This document shows positions 1-7,660 of a stretch of 64,000 nucleotides of DNA, one piece after another. The stretch's first letter is position 1. Each line of letters starts with the position of its first letter. Location: contig OZ241890.1 of the NCBI GenBank assembly GCA_965203475.1, positions 1,860,001-1,924,000 of the forward strand. The letters run 5' to 3'. The notes beneath the pieces are model-generated. The model did no database searches. It was not told the origin of the DNA and saw only the letters and a list, made by a program, of their open reading frames with translations. The stretch comes from JABDMD01 sp965203475 (lineage in GTDB: Bacteria; Pseudomonadota; Gammaproteobacteria; UBA4575). The translations under genes and the position numbers were made by a program.

Positions 1-438
1 TTCTGCTTGTTTTTTTATGATTGGTGTGGCGGCATTTTCAGTCTTAGCTTTCCATTCATTGGTTGCTTTGTTTAAATCTTCAATAATACCTTCAATGGTA
101 TCAGGCGCTTGGGTAATAGAGGATGCAGGTTTTTTCGTTCCAAGCACTTTATTTTTTGCCAAGGAGTAGGATTCATTACACCCCTGAACACCTGCATCAG
201 ATAATATTTCAGGATGTTTTTCTACTGCATGACCGTATCTTTCACATGCGGCTAAACAATTGCTGGCTTGGCCATGTATGAGATTTCCTGCATCTACCCA
301 AGCTCTACACTGTTTACCTTTTTCACGAAGTTCTACACCAGTATCTGCATGCAGCTCCTGAGTTAAAGATAAATTAAGAAATAGAACAGTTGATACTAAT
401 GCAGTTGATACAACTATTTTTTTAATTGATATTGACAT
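1..438 (-). CDS. Secreted cysteine-containing protein, partial (3' end outside window)
   Basis: The reading frame is open from an ATG at 438 to the left edge, so the C-terminus is missing. The product begins with a Lys-containing n-region and a hydrophobic stretch to about residue 25, ending near LHAD, a plausible Sec signal peptide. About 115 residues follow, with four cysteines (in CRAW, NCLAAC and GCNES), which would suit disulfide bonding in the periplasm. The visible end is Lys/Ala-rich and probably helical. I do not recognise the family. It is followed downstream of its start by the repeat motifs at 490-590. Confidence 0.6.
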   Translation of the reverse strand, partial: MSISIKKIVVSTALVSTVLFLNLSLTQELHADTGVELREKGKQCRAWVDAGNLIHGQASNCLAACERYGHAVEKHPEILSDAGVQGCNESYSLAKNKVLGTKKPASSITQAPDTIEGIIEDLNKATNEWKAKTENAATPIIKKQAE

Positions 439-489
439 GAATATTCCCAATTCTTGTTATTCATTAATAATGCTTATTAAATTAATATT

Positions 490-590
490 AATGTCCGCTT
501 TGGGTCGTTAGGGGACATTTTAGAAGTTTGTGAGATGTAGTCCAACCTAATGTCTCCTATTTTGTCTGCTTTGGGCCAATAGCAGTCATT
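490..590 (+). repeat. Two copies of a short palindromic repeat
   Basis: At 490-519 the arms AATGTCC and GGACATT enclose GCTTTGGGTCG; at 560-590 a degenerate copy reads TGTCTGCTTTGGGCC and AGCAGTCATT. The same motif recurs at 989-1370 and 42921-44260. The pair lies between the secreted protein start at 438 and the stop of the small membrane protein at 600. I see no other feature in this gap. Confidence 0.75.
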
Positions 591-599
591 AAAATCTTC

Positions 600-974
600 T
601 CAAGAACTATTAGATGAGGATTTGAAAATGGCCAATAGTGTTAGTAAAAATAACACAATTGCTGATATATCTATTTTTAAAACTTCTCCCTCCTTGTGAC
701 TAGAGAACGCGAAGCGTATAGGCATCTCGAAGCCTATTGAGCTGTAGTAACTAACGAACTGAAATACAAATAATAATGCTGCAAAAACTAATGCTAGGGT
801 ACTGTTTTTAAGGATACCTATCCCAATTAAAATTGGAATCAGATAAAGAGCTAACAGAAAAAATATGTTATTTACATGAAATCCAGGTTTAGTTGAGAAG
901 TAAGCTAAAATTGCATACAAGCCTATTCCGTTCAGAATACAAATCCATGCAATTATTTTTTTAATTATTCTCAT
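600..974 (-). CDS. Small multi-pass membrane protein, family not recognised
   Basis: This 124-aa product has four hydrophobic segments, roughly residues 5-25, 37-54, 58-77 and 102-118, with a polar loop (SSHKEGE) before the last. The N-terminus MRIIKK is positively charged, suggesting a cytoplasmic start. There is no recognisable motif, so no function is proposed. The gene is bracketed by members of the window's repeat family: palindromes at 490-590 lie beyond its stop, and the repeat stack at 988-1369 ends 14 bases before its start codon. That arrangement resembles the small genes at 43.0-44.1 kb, which are also tiny, orphan and repeat-bounded. Confidence 0.55.
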   Translation of the reverse strand: MRIIKKIIAWICILNGIGLYAILAYFSTKPGFHVNNIFFLLALYLIPILIGIGILKNSTLALVFAALLFVFQFVSYYSSIGFEMPIRFAFSSHKEGEVLKIDISAIVLFLLTLLAIFKSSSNSS

Positions 975-987
975 TTTCTAAATATTA

Positions 988-1369
988 AAGTCCGCTTTGG
1001 GTTGTAAGCGGACATTTTAAAAGTTTAAACCTGATACAACATCCTTGTTGTAACTCATATTCGCACTTCCTTGTACTCACGCTTTGGGTCGTTTGTGGAC
1101 ATTTTAGTAGAAAAGATTATTCTGTTCACATCATCCATGATGTGTCTCATATTCGCACATCCTGTGCTCAGGGTCGTTAGCAGACATTATAAAAGTTTAA
1201 ATCTGATACAACATCCTTGTTGTAACTCATATTCGCACGGTCACTCCCGACATCCTGTCTTACGCGACACTCGTGCATCCATGCACATCGTCCATGTGCT
1301 CAGGGTCGGCAGAAATTTGCTCTTGCAATTTCTGCACTTCCACCGCCCATGGTGGTCGTTAGTGGACAT
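988..1369 (+). repeat. Tandem stack of hairpin-rich repeat units
   Basis: GGGTYG-type anchors occur at 999, 1086, 1171, 1303 and about 1353, giving unit spacings of 87, 85, 132 and about 50 bases. A unit carries the palindrome GTCCGC...GCGGACATT, an AT-rich spacer, a hairpin of the type ACAACATCCTTGTTGT, then CTCATATTCGCAC and a short GTGCTCA end. A 36-base block is identical at 1031-1066 and 1203-1238. The last part has extra hairpins: GCAGAAATTTGC/GCAATTTCTGC at 1308-1334 and CCACC/GGTGG at 1340-1355. The stack ends at the hemH stop codon. I see no gene in this 395-base gap; an ORF across it is an artefact of the repeats. Confidence 0.8.
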
Positions 1370-2458
1370 CTAACTTTCCGCACCCTCATTAATTGCGCAT
1401 TCTTTTGACATCTGTTTTTCTTGTGCAGACAAACTTTCCCAACCATGGATGTTACGTTGAATAATTTTAAATAGTGCATTGATATGAGAGGGTTCAGCAT
1501 TTAGCGCAGGAATATAATTAAAGGCTTCGCCGCCATGTTCTAAAAACACTCTACGATTCTCCATATTAATTTCTTCCAACGTTTCAATACAGTCTGCAGA
1601 AAACCCCGGGCAAAAAACATCTATGGTTTTTACACCTTCATTGGGTAGTAGTTCCATGGTTTTAATGGTGTAGGGTTGCAACCATTCAGCTCTTCCAAAT
1701 CTTGATTGAAAAGTGAGTTTCCATTCATCTTCATTTAATCTTAATTTTTCCGCAACGAGTCTAGCGGTTTGATGACATTCACAATGATAAGGGTCACCTA
1801 ATTCTAAATTTCGTTTAGGCAAGCCGTGAAATGAGAAAATTAGTTTTTGACTTTTTGTATGATTTTTCCAATGTTGTTGAATTTGTTCTGCGCAGGCAGA
1901 AATATAACCCTCATCTGATGCATAGCCATTGATCATTCTAATTTCTGGCATCCAACGTTGCAGCATCAACTCATTTGCAAGTGCATCAAAAGTCGACGCC
2001 GTGGTGCTGGCAGAATATTGAGGGTATAAAGGAAAGACTAAAATCTTTCGAATATTTTTTTGCTTAAATTTCTCTAACACTGAAGCAATCGAAGGCTGAC
2101 CATAGCGCATCGCTAACTCAACAATGATGGATTGCTCGCTCTTTTTACTTAATACTGCTTGTAGTGCATCCCGTTGTTGATTGCCAATGACAAGTAAAGG
2201 TGAACCTTCATCGGTCCAAATTTTTTTATAATCTTCGGCTTTAATCTTCGGTCGTGTTCTTAACACAATGCAATGTAATATGAACCACCAAATCGGGCGT
2301 GGAATCTCGACTACCCTTGGATCCCATAAAAATTCTGCCAAATATTTACGTATAGCACCTGTTGTAGGTGCAGCGGGTGTGCCTAAGTTAGTGATCAGTA
2401 TGCCGATATGTTCATCCCTACCGTGTTCAAAATTTTGTGTGTTTTGGAATTTTGGCAT
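1370..2458 (-). CDS. hemH: Ferrochelatase
   Basis: HemH inserts Fe2+ into protoporphyrin IX, the last step of heme synthesis, at the inner face of the cytoplasmic membrane. The 362-aa product has the usual family length and covers both halves of the fold. It opens with ILITNLGTP and carries FSFHGLP, with the metal-binding His near residue 211, and DCIETLEEI, with the conserved Glu near 292. GRAEWLQPYT and the FCPGFSADC stretch are also typical. The start MPKFQNTQ is the only Met before the core. It stands alone, 89 bases after the HNH gene stop on the same strand, and its stop abuts the repeat stack. The later heme genes hemCDXY lie at 56-60 kb. Confidence 0.97.
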   Translation of the reverse strand: MPKFQNTQNFEHGRDEHIGILITNLGTPAAPTTGAIRKYLAEFLWDPRVVEIPRPIWWFILHCIVLRTRPKIKAEDYKKIWTDEGSPLLVIGNQQRDALQAVLSKKSEQSIIVELAMRYGQPSIASVLEKFKQKNIRKILVFPLYPQYSASTTASTFDALANELMLQRWMPEIRMINGYASDEGYISACAEQIQQHWKNHTKSQKLIFSFHGLPKRNLELGDPYHCECHQTARLVAEKLRLNEDEWKLTFQSRFGRAEWLQPYTIKTMELLPNEGVKTIDVFCPGFSADCIETLEEINMENRRVFLEHGGEAFNYIPALNAEPSHINALFKIIQRNIHGWESLSAQEKQMSKECAINEGAES

Positions 2459-2547
2459 TTGAATTAATAATACGATTACATACGTCTTATGCAGACATGC
2501 AAGTAAAGCAGTCTACACAATACATTGCAAAACTAACTGATTGATTG

Positions 2548-3138
2548 CTAGGCGAGTTTACTTAAACGGCTATGCAAGGGACTGGTGCGGGGGAAATGTG
2601 CTAGTAAAAATTTCATTTGATCAGCTAATACTCGACGCCCTTGCAAATATATGTATTCAGCATGTGTGGGAATAAAGGGTATCGCCAATAATTGCATATG
2701 GGCCTGTTCTGGTGTTTGCCCTGCTTTGTGGTTATTACAACGTTTGCATGCAGTAACCACATTATTCCACTCATCTGATCCTCCCTGGCTAAGGGGGCGC
2801 ACGTGATCCCGAGACAAATCACGGCGATCAAATCGGTCTCCGCAATACAAACATAAATTGGCATCGCGTTTGAATAAGGTACGATTATTTAAGGGCGGGG
2901 TATAACTTTCATGTAAAGATTTATTATTACCATGAGTAGCAATAATAGAATTCACTTCGATCTTACTACGCAGACCACTGCGCGCATTCACTCCTCCGCG
3001 AATAACGTAGAGTTTTTCGCCACAGGCATAGGCGACTTGTTCACCATGATAAAGCCGTGCGGCATCCTGATAATTTACCCATTCCATAGGCATTCCAGAT
3101 ACATCCGTACGTAATACTTGTAGGCTTAAATCAATCAC
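2548..3138 (-). CDS. HNH endonuclease family protein
   Basis: The 196-aa product has a conserved N-terminal half of unknown role (about residues 1-85) and an HNH nuclease domain at about 90-145. The domain shows CLYCG and CKRCN, which form the structural zinc site, around SRDHVRPLSQGG, which holds the catalytic His. The C-terminal HAEYIYLQGRRVLADQM is typical of a single-copy HNH protein common in gammaproteobacteria. It is not next to a methylase or a mobile element, so a restriction or homing role is not supported. Its natural substrate is not known to me. The 211 bases upstream (3139-3349) hold no gene that I can see. Confidence 0.85.
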   Translation of the reverse strand: MIDLSLQVLRTDVSGMPMEWVNYQDAARLYHGEQVAYACGEKLYVIRGGVNARSGLRSKIEVNSIIATHGNNKSLHESYTPPLNNRTLFKRDANLCLYCGDRFDRRDLSRDHVRPLSQGGSDEWNNVVTACKRCNNHKAGQTPEQAHMQLLAIPFIPTHAEYIYLQGRRVLADQMKFLLAHFPRTSPLHSRLSKLA

Positions 3139-3349
3139 CTGTTATTCCTTCTTACCACTCCGAGCTCTACGCATTTAGCTAAAATTCCAAGGTACAGACT
3201 GTATAGCTAAACCGCGATGCAATGCAATTAAGAATTTGACCACACAAATGCTGCAGAATTCTTAAATAGTAGAAATTTCTAAAAAAATAGAGAAATCAGA
3301 TTAAAGCTTGGGCGGCAGAATTCGACTAGAATTTTACAGCGGTGACTAA

Positions 3350-3817
3350 CTAGTAGTTTCGATTATGCTGTTTATGTTTCCACTTTTTACGCATTTTTTT
3401 GCGCTCTTCTGGAGACATGTTTTGCCAGCGCTCACGAATTTTTGCTCTTTGTTCGGGAGGTAAATCTTTAAACCATTTGTAGCGCTCACGGATTTTTCTG
3501 CGCTGTTCTGGGGTTAAATCTTGAAATTTATTAAAACGTTCACGAATTTTTTGTTTCTGTGCATCATCAAGATTTTGCCATTTATGCATACGTTTTCTTG
3601 CTTTTTCCTGTTGTTCTGGAGTCATCGAAGACCAACGCTTTGCCCCTTTAGCAAACCTTTTTTGCTTTTGAGGAGGCAATTCAGACCAACTTGATTCCAG
3701 ATTTTTTAAGACTTGTTGTTGCTCAGGGCTTAATTGATTCCACGGTATAGGTTCTTGCGCAAAACCAGTTGCACAGTAAGCAATTAAACAAATGAAAAAT
3801 ACGAACTTACTCATCAT
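3350..3817 (-). CDS. DUF3106 periplasmic repeat protein
   Basis: A signal peptide (MMSKFVFFICLIAYCATGFA) precedes a highly charged region of about 130 residues. This is built from 18-20 residue helical repeats of the form L-x-P-E-Q-x-x-K-I-R-E-R, at least five of them, as in DUF3106 proteins. It ends in a very basic tail (KKMRKKWKHKQ). The product should be periplasmic and mostly helical. It is the last gene of an ECF sigma operon and overlaps the preceding small gene by 11 bases, which points to translational coupling. DUF3106 genes next to a sigma factor and a DUF3619 gene are a known proteobacterial arrangement; the function is unknown. Confidence 0.85.
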   Translation of the reverse strand: MMSKFVFFICLIAYCATGFAQEPIPWNQLSPEQQQVLKNLESSWSELPPQKQKRFAKGAKRWSSMTPEQQEKARKRMHKWQNLDDAQKQKIRERFNKFQDLTPEQRRKIRERYKWFKDLPPEQRAKIRERWQNMSPEERKKMRKKWKHKQHNRNY

Positions 3818-4013
3818 TTATCGCTTGTTCAAATTCTTCATCCATCGTGGACCAAAATACCTCGTGCCAATCATCATCTTCATTTTCTGTTTCAAACGAT
3901 CCTAGTATTTCTAAAAAATCTTCATCAATATCCTCAGTTGTTTCCTCTGCAGCGAATACATTCTGCAAGCTAATAAGAAAACACAAAAGCGATACATAAT
4001 TAACTCGTCGCAT
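3807..4013 (-). CDS. Small acidic secreted protein of the sigma factor operon
   Basis: This 68-aa product starts with a signal peptide (MRRVNYVSLLCFLISLQNVFA, likely cut after FAA) and continues as about 45 strongly acidic residues (ETTEDIDEDFLEIL, ETENEDDDWHEVF). It overlaps the DUF3619-like gene by 14 bases and the DUF3106 gene by 11, so it is translated as part of the set. The charge is opposite to that of the Arg/Lys-rich DUF3106 product, so the two could bind each other in the periplasm; that is inference only. No family is recognised. Confidence 0.75.
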   Translation of the reverse strand: MRRVNYVSLLCFLISLQNVFAAEETTEDIDEDFLEILGSFETENEDDDWHEVFWSTMDEEFEQAINDE

Positions 4014-4332
4014 CTTCTTCTACGAGCCAAGCATAAAATTCCAAATCTTCATACATCTCAAGTGTGTCTTGTGAGGCGATGAGCTCCAACGCTTCGATTG
4101 GTTCATTTTGCATCGGCGAACGGAACTGGGTGTAAAAAATTGCAACAGCCATTACAAGCGAAAAACTTGTAGCTAAAATGGCTTTTCCCCAATGTTGAAA
4201 AATGAATGGCTTATGCTTAGACAAAGCATGCTCTCTTGCTGCAAACAATTTTTGCCTGGTTTCAGCATCGAGTCGTTCAACAGATGCATCTAATGCATCC
4301 ACAACTTTATTTTGAATTTCTTGGTCTTTCAT
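4000..4332 (-). CDS. DUF3619-like single-span membrane protein, possible anti-sigma factor
   Basis: The 110-aa product has a cytoplasmic helical part (residues 1-47) with LDASVERLDAETRQKLFAAR, the typical start of DUF3619 proteins. One transmembrane segment follows at about 49-67, then an acidic periplasmic tail. Its position directly after an ECF sigma gene (12 bases) and its topology (short cytoplasmic domain, one span) suit a membrane anti-sigma regulator. No zinc anti-sigma motif (HxxxCxxC) is present, so this role is inferred from context. It overlaps the next gene by 14 bases. Confidence 0.75.
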   Translation of the reverse strand: MKDQEIQNKVVDALDASVERLDAETRQKLFAAREHALSKHKPFIFQHWGKAILATSFSLVMAVAIFYTQFRSPMQNEPIEALELIASQDTLEMYEDLEFYAWLVEEDATS

Positions 4333-4344
4333 AGTTAAAATTTT

Positions 4345-4890
4345 TTATACAGTAATTTTTACCTGGCTTTGCAATTGTTCTCGTAAGAAATGTATCGCTC
4401 GAGAATAATGAGTTTTAACACTGCCTTGCGAGCATTCCATCACCTTTGCTGTTTCTGCAACATCCAGACCTTGCCAAGCGCGCAATAAAAATGCTTGGCG
4501 TTGACGTGGCGATAGCAATTTCAATAAATGATCAACTTGTTCCACAGAGTCTTCCAAATCAACAATCTCGTCCGGCGTAAGCTTATCTCCTGCAAATTGC
4601 TGCATAGGATCATGATCCTCTTCATCGTTTGAAAACCAAACTCGCCAGCGACTTTGAGTGGTGTTTCTACGATGAAAGTCCATAATTCGATTATTCAATA
4701 TACGATAAAATAATGGTGTCCATTGGTCTTCGGGCTTATTGGCATATTTACTCACTAATTGCATCATTGAATCCTGTACGATATCCAACGCATCCTCACG
4801 ATTTCGGGTGGATAGTTCAGCCATTCGAAATGCCTTACGTTCGATACTGATAAAGAACTCTTCGAGTTGCTGAGTGTGTATTGTCGCCAA
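4345..4890 (-). CDS. ECF-type RNA polymerase sigma factor
   Basis: This 181-aa protein has sigma region 2 at about 10-80 (FRMAELSTRNREDALDIVQDS, then WTPLFYRILNNRIMDFHRR). A linker follows (about 80-120), then region 4 with LSPRQRQAFLLRAWQGL and the helix-turn-helix VAETAKVMECSQGSVKTHYSRA. The length and two-domain layout are those of group 4 (ECF) sigma factors. It heads a four-gene operon on the minus strand with DUF3619-like, acidic and DUF3106 proteins, so it probably controls an envelope-related response. No ECF-type autoregulatory promoter could be picked out in the gap upstream. Confidence 0.9.
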   Translation of the reverse strand: MATIHTQQLEEFFISIERKAFRMAELSTRNREDALDIVQDSMMQLVSKYANKPEDQWTPLFYRILNNRIMDFHRRNTTQSRWRVWFSNDEEDHDPMQQFAGDKLTPDEIVDLEDSVEQVDHLLKLLSPRQRQAFLLRAWQGLDVAETAKVMECSQGSVKTHYSRAIHFLREQLQSQVKITV

Positions 4891-5397
4891 TGTGCCCTCA
4901 CTTAATCAGCCGCTCTGATCATCCTTTAATCGAATCACTAATGTATCCAGCCTTACTCGCTTACTCAATATTGCTGCCATGAATAGGTTCACAGGCACAC
5001 TTTCATAGCCACACAAAACGTATGAGTAACGCTCATACTTCTATAACGCCCAAGACTCAATTCTGTTGACAGAAAAATAAGGGGGAAATGATACATATTT
5101 CACAAATTTGATGTAGTTTATTCACAATGTTAACTAAATAGACCATATTTCCTGTTGTTTGCTGCAAATACATGTGTGTGATTTATAACCCATTGAACTA
5201 ATTAAAAAACTCTTACCCTCAATTGGAAAATAAGAATTTGAACTGACACATTATTAAATCTATTCAGCTGTCAGCGCACCTTTATCCACAAGTTTATCCA
5301 CAGCAATGTGTGCATATGAGCTGCCTAGCCATATCCACTGCATTCGCGATGTTAAGACATTTATACATCCGCTCCTGAAAATTGTTACTTTTACCCT
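4891..5397. other. 507-base intergenic region with DnaA boxes and an inverted repeat
   Basis: No gene is visible between the divergent sigma factor gene and priA. The region is AT-rich from about 5060 to 5280. It holds an inverted repeat GTATGAG/CTCATAC at 5020-5038, a DnaA-box match TTATTCACA at 5118-5126, and two perfect boxes TTATCCACA at 5282-5290 and 5294-5302. A TTGACA at about 5066 and a TTGAAC at 5238 with TATTCA 17 bases later are weak promoter candidates toward priA. Confidence 0.6.
5282..5302 (+). promoter_or_regulatory. Pair of consensus DnaA boxes upstream of priA
   Basis: Two perfect TTATCCACA nonamers lie in direct orientation, 12 bases start to start, about 95 bases before the priA ATG. 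A third box fitting TTATNCACA lies at 5118-5126. DnaA could regulate priA here, or the gap could be part of a replication origin. With three boxes an origin is not established. Confidence 0.6.
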
Positions 5398-7593
5398 ATG
5401 TCTTCCCTGCAAATTCTAAACATTGCCCTGCCTATTCCACTTTATAGACAGTTTGATTATTTGCCTCCCAAGCAAATGGGAGATGTAAAGTTAAAAATAG
5501 GGATGCGAGTACGCGTTAATTTTAGAACACGCACGATGGTAGGAATCATTATAGGAAAGTCCAAGAGCACAACTGTTCCTATACATAAATTAAAGCCAGT
5601 TACAGAAATTCTAGATAAAAAGCCAATAATCCCCCTAGAACTTTTTCAGTTACTACGCTGGACTGCTAACTATTACCAACAACCTCTCGGAGAAGTATTA
5701 TTTTCTGCCTTACCTTCAATGCTGCGAAAAGGAAAACCAATTGTTATACCTAGGAAAGAGGTTTATAAAATTTACAAATCTGATATTGATAAAACTCTAT
5801 TTAATCATGCGCCAAAACAAAAAAAGATTTTCAATTTACTTTTATCTCATTCACAAGGCTTAAATATAAAACAGGTATCAGAAAAAATTCCTAACCCACA
5901 ATCTTCCTTGCAGGCTTTGTCGAGCAAAAAATTAATCAAAAAGGTTTTTATAGAAGAAAATATCGCAGAAAAAAATGTAACTGAAAAAATATTTTTGAAT
6001 TCTGAACAAAGCTCAGTATCCAAAAAAATTAAAAAAAATAGCAATAGTTTTTCTGTGCATTTATTGGCTGGGGTTACAGGTAGTGGAAAGACAGAAGTTT
6101 ATCTTTCATTAGCACAAAAGTTATTAAAGAAAAATAAACAAATTTTATTTTTGGTGCCTGAAATTGGTCTAACACCAGAATATGTGCATAGAATCAAGAA
6201 AAGACTCGGTGTGCATGTTGATTTAATGCATTCTGGTTTAAACGAGACTGAGCGTGTACACACATGGCAATCAGCCAAAATAGGCAGCTCAACAATTATT
6301 GTTGGCACGCGTTCTGCTGTATTTTTGCCATTTAAAGACTTAGGCCTTATTGTTGTAGATGAAGAGCATGACCAATCGTTTAAACAACAGGAAGGCGTTT
6401 TATACCACGCTCGTGACCTTGCGATTTACAGGGCGAAACAACTTGATATTCCTATTATTCTTGGCAGTGCAACACCCTCATTTGAGAGTTTAGTAAACGT
6501 CGACAAAAAGAAATTTAAAAAATATCAAATAAAATTTCGCGCAAAAAAATCATCTATTCCAAAAATTAACTTAGTGGATTTACGTTCACAAAAACTCATA
6601 GACGGATTATCGCATGAGCTACTCCACTCCATGGAAGATGAGCTAGATAAGAATAATCAAGTATTATTGTTTTTAAATAGACGTGGATATGCACCACTAT
6701 TGATGTGTCCATCATGCTCATGGGTTTCAGAATGTAGTCGATGTGATGCACGGATGACATATTACAAAACACAGCAAACACTTAAATGTCATTATTGTCA
6801 AAAAAAACAGCCTGCCCCAAAATTTTGTCCCAACTGTTCCTCAGAAGCATTAATTAACATAGGTGAGGGTACACAGAAAATTGAATCACGTTTAAAAAAT
6901 TATTTTTCTACATATTCGATTATAAGGATAGATAGAGATAGCACTCGAAGAAAGAATGAATTAGAAAATAAACTAGAGCAGATAAAAAATGGACAGCATC
7001 AAATCATCATTGGCACTCAAATGTTATCCAAAGGACACGATTTTCCAAATGTAACATTGGTAGGAATTCTCAATATTGATCAAGGTCTATTTAGTACTGA
7101 TTTTCGTGCTACCGAAAAATTAGCTCAATTGCTTGTACAAGTATCAGGGCGAGCAGGACGTGCAAAAAAAACCGGAAAAGTTTTTTTACAAACGTATCAA
7201 CCTGCACATCCCTTGCTGAGTTGTTTGTTATCTAATGGTTATAATGAATTCGCTAAACAAGCATTAAAATCTAGAAAGAGTTGCGATTTTCCACCCTACA
7301 CTTCCATGTTGCTGGTGCGTGCGCAGGCGAATCAGCAACAACAGACACAAAAATTCCTCACTCAGGTGAAGAGAATGCTCGATATCCCTAACCAAAAACT
7401 CAAATTATTTGGCCCAATTCCGGCTCTGATGGCAAAGAAAGCAGGAATGTATCAAAGCCAATTACTGGTAATAGCACAAAATAAAAAAATACTTCAAAAA
7501 AGCACCAGTGGTTTTGCTGAGAAGATTCAACAATCACCACTAGCAAAACGAGTACGCTGGGAGATTGAAATTGATCCGCTTGAAATTGCCTAA
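5398..7593 (+). CDS. priA: Primosomal protein N' (PriA helicase)
   Basis: PriA recognises abandoned replication forks and reloads the replicative helicase. The 731-aa product matches the family length. An N-terminal DNA-binding domain (about 1-110) and a winged-helix part are followed by the helicase core. Walker A GVTGSGKTEVY lies at about 225-235 and the DEEH Walker B near 320. A zinc-binding insertion of CPSC, CSRC, CHYC and CPNC pairs lies at about 436-480. Motifs V and VI are seen in GTQMLSKGHDFPNVTLVG and QVSGRAGR. The start is the first ATG in frame, just downstream of a pyrimidine-rich stretch. Codon use is rich in AAA and AAT. Confidence 0.97.
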   Translation: MSSLQILNIALPIPLYRQFDYLPPKQMGDVKLKIGMRVRVNFRTRTMVGIIIGKSKSTTVPIHKLKPVTEILDKKPIIPLELFQLLRWTANYYQQPLGEVLFSALPSMLRKGKPIVIPRKEVYKIYKSDIDKTLFNHAPKQKKIFNLLLSHSQGLNIKQVSEKIPNPQSSLQALSSKKLIKKVFIEENIAEKNVTEKIFLNSEQSSVSKKIKKNSNSFSVHLLAGVTGSGKTEVYLSLAQKLLKKNKQILFLVPEIGLTPEYVHRIKKRLGVHVDLMHSGLNETERVHTWQSAKIGSSTIIVGTRSAVFLPFKDLGLIVVDEEHDQSFKQQEGVLYHARDLAIYRAKQLDIPIILGSATPSFESLVNVDKKKFKKYQIKFRAKKSSIPKINLVDLRSQKLIDGLSHELLHSMEDELDKNNQVLLFLNRRGYAPLLMCPSCSWVSECSRCDARMTYYKTQQTLKCHYCQKKQPAPKFCPNCSSEALINIGEGTQKIESRLKNYFSTYSIIRIDRDSTRRKNELENKLEQIKNGQHQIIIGTQMLSKGHDFPNVTLVGILNIDQGLFSTDFRATEKLAQLLVQVSGRAGRAKKTGKVFLQTYQPAHPLLSCLLSNGYNEFAKQALKSRKSCDFPPYTSMLLVRAQANQQQQTQKFLTQVKRMLDIPNQKLKLFGPIPALMAKKAGMYQSQLLVIAQNKKILQKSTSGFAEKIQQSPLAKRVRWEIEIDPLEIA

Positions 7594-7660
7594 AATTATT
7601 AACGCAGCTTTTGCATAATTGCGTACAATGCAACGCCTTCAGTAAGTAGCCAGAATTCTC

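Noticed and set aside
1071..1373. 100-aa plus-strand ORF
   Set aside because: It lies across the repeat stack, with protein composition set by the hairpins (His/Arg/Cys-rich), and runs into the hemH 3' end. It has no ribosome site or recognisable domain.
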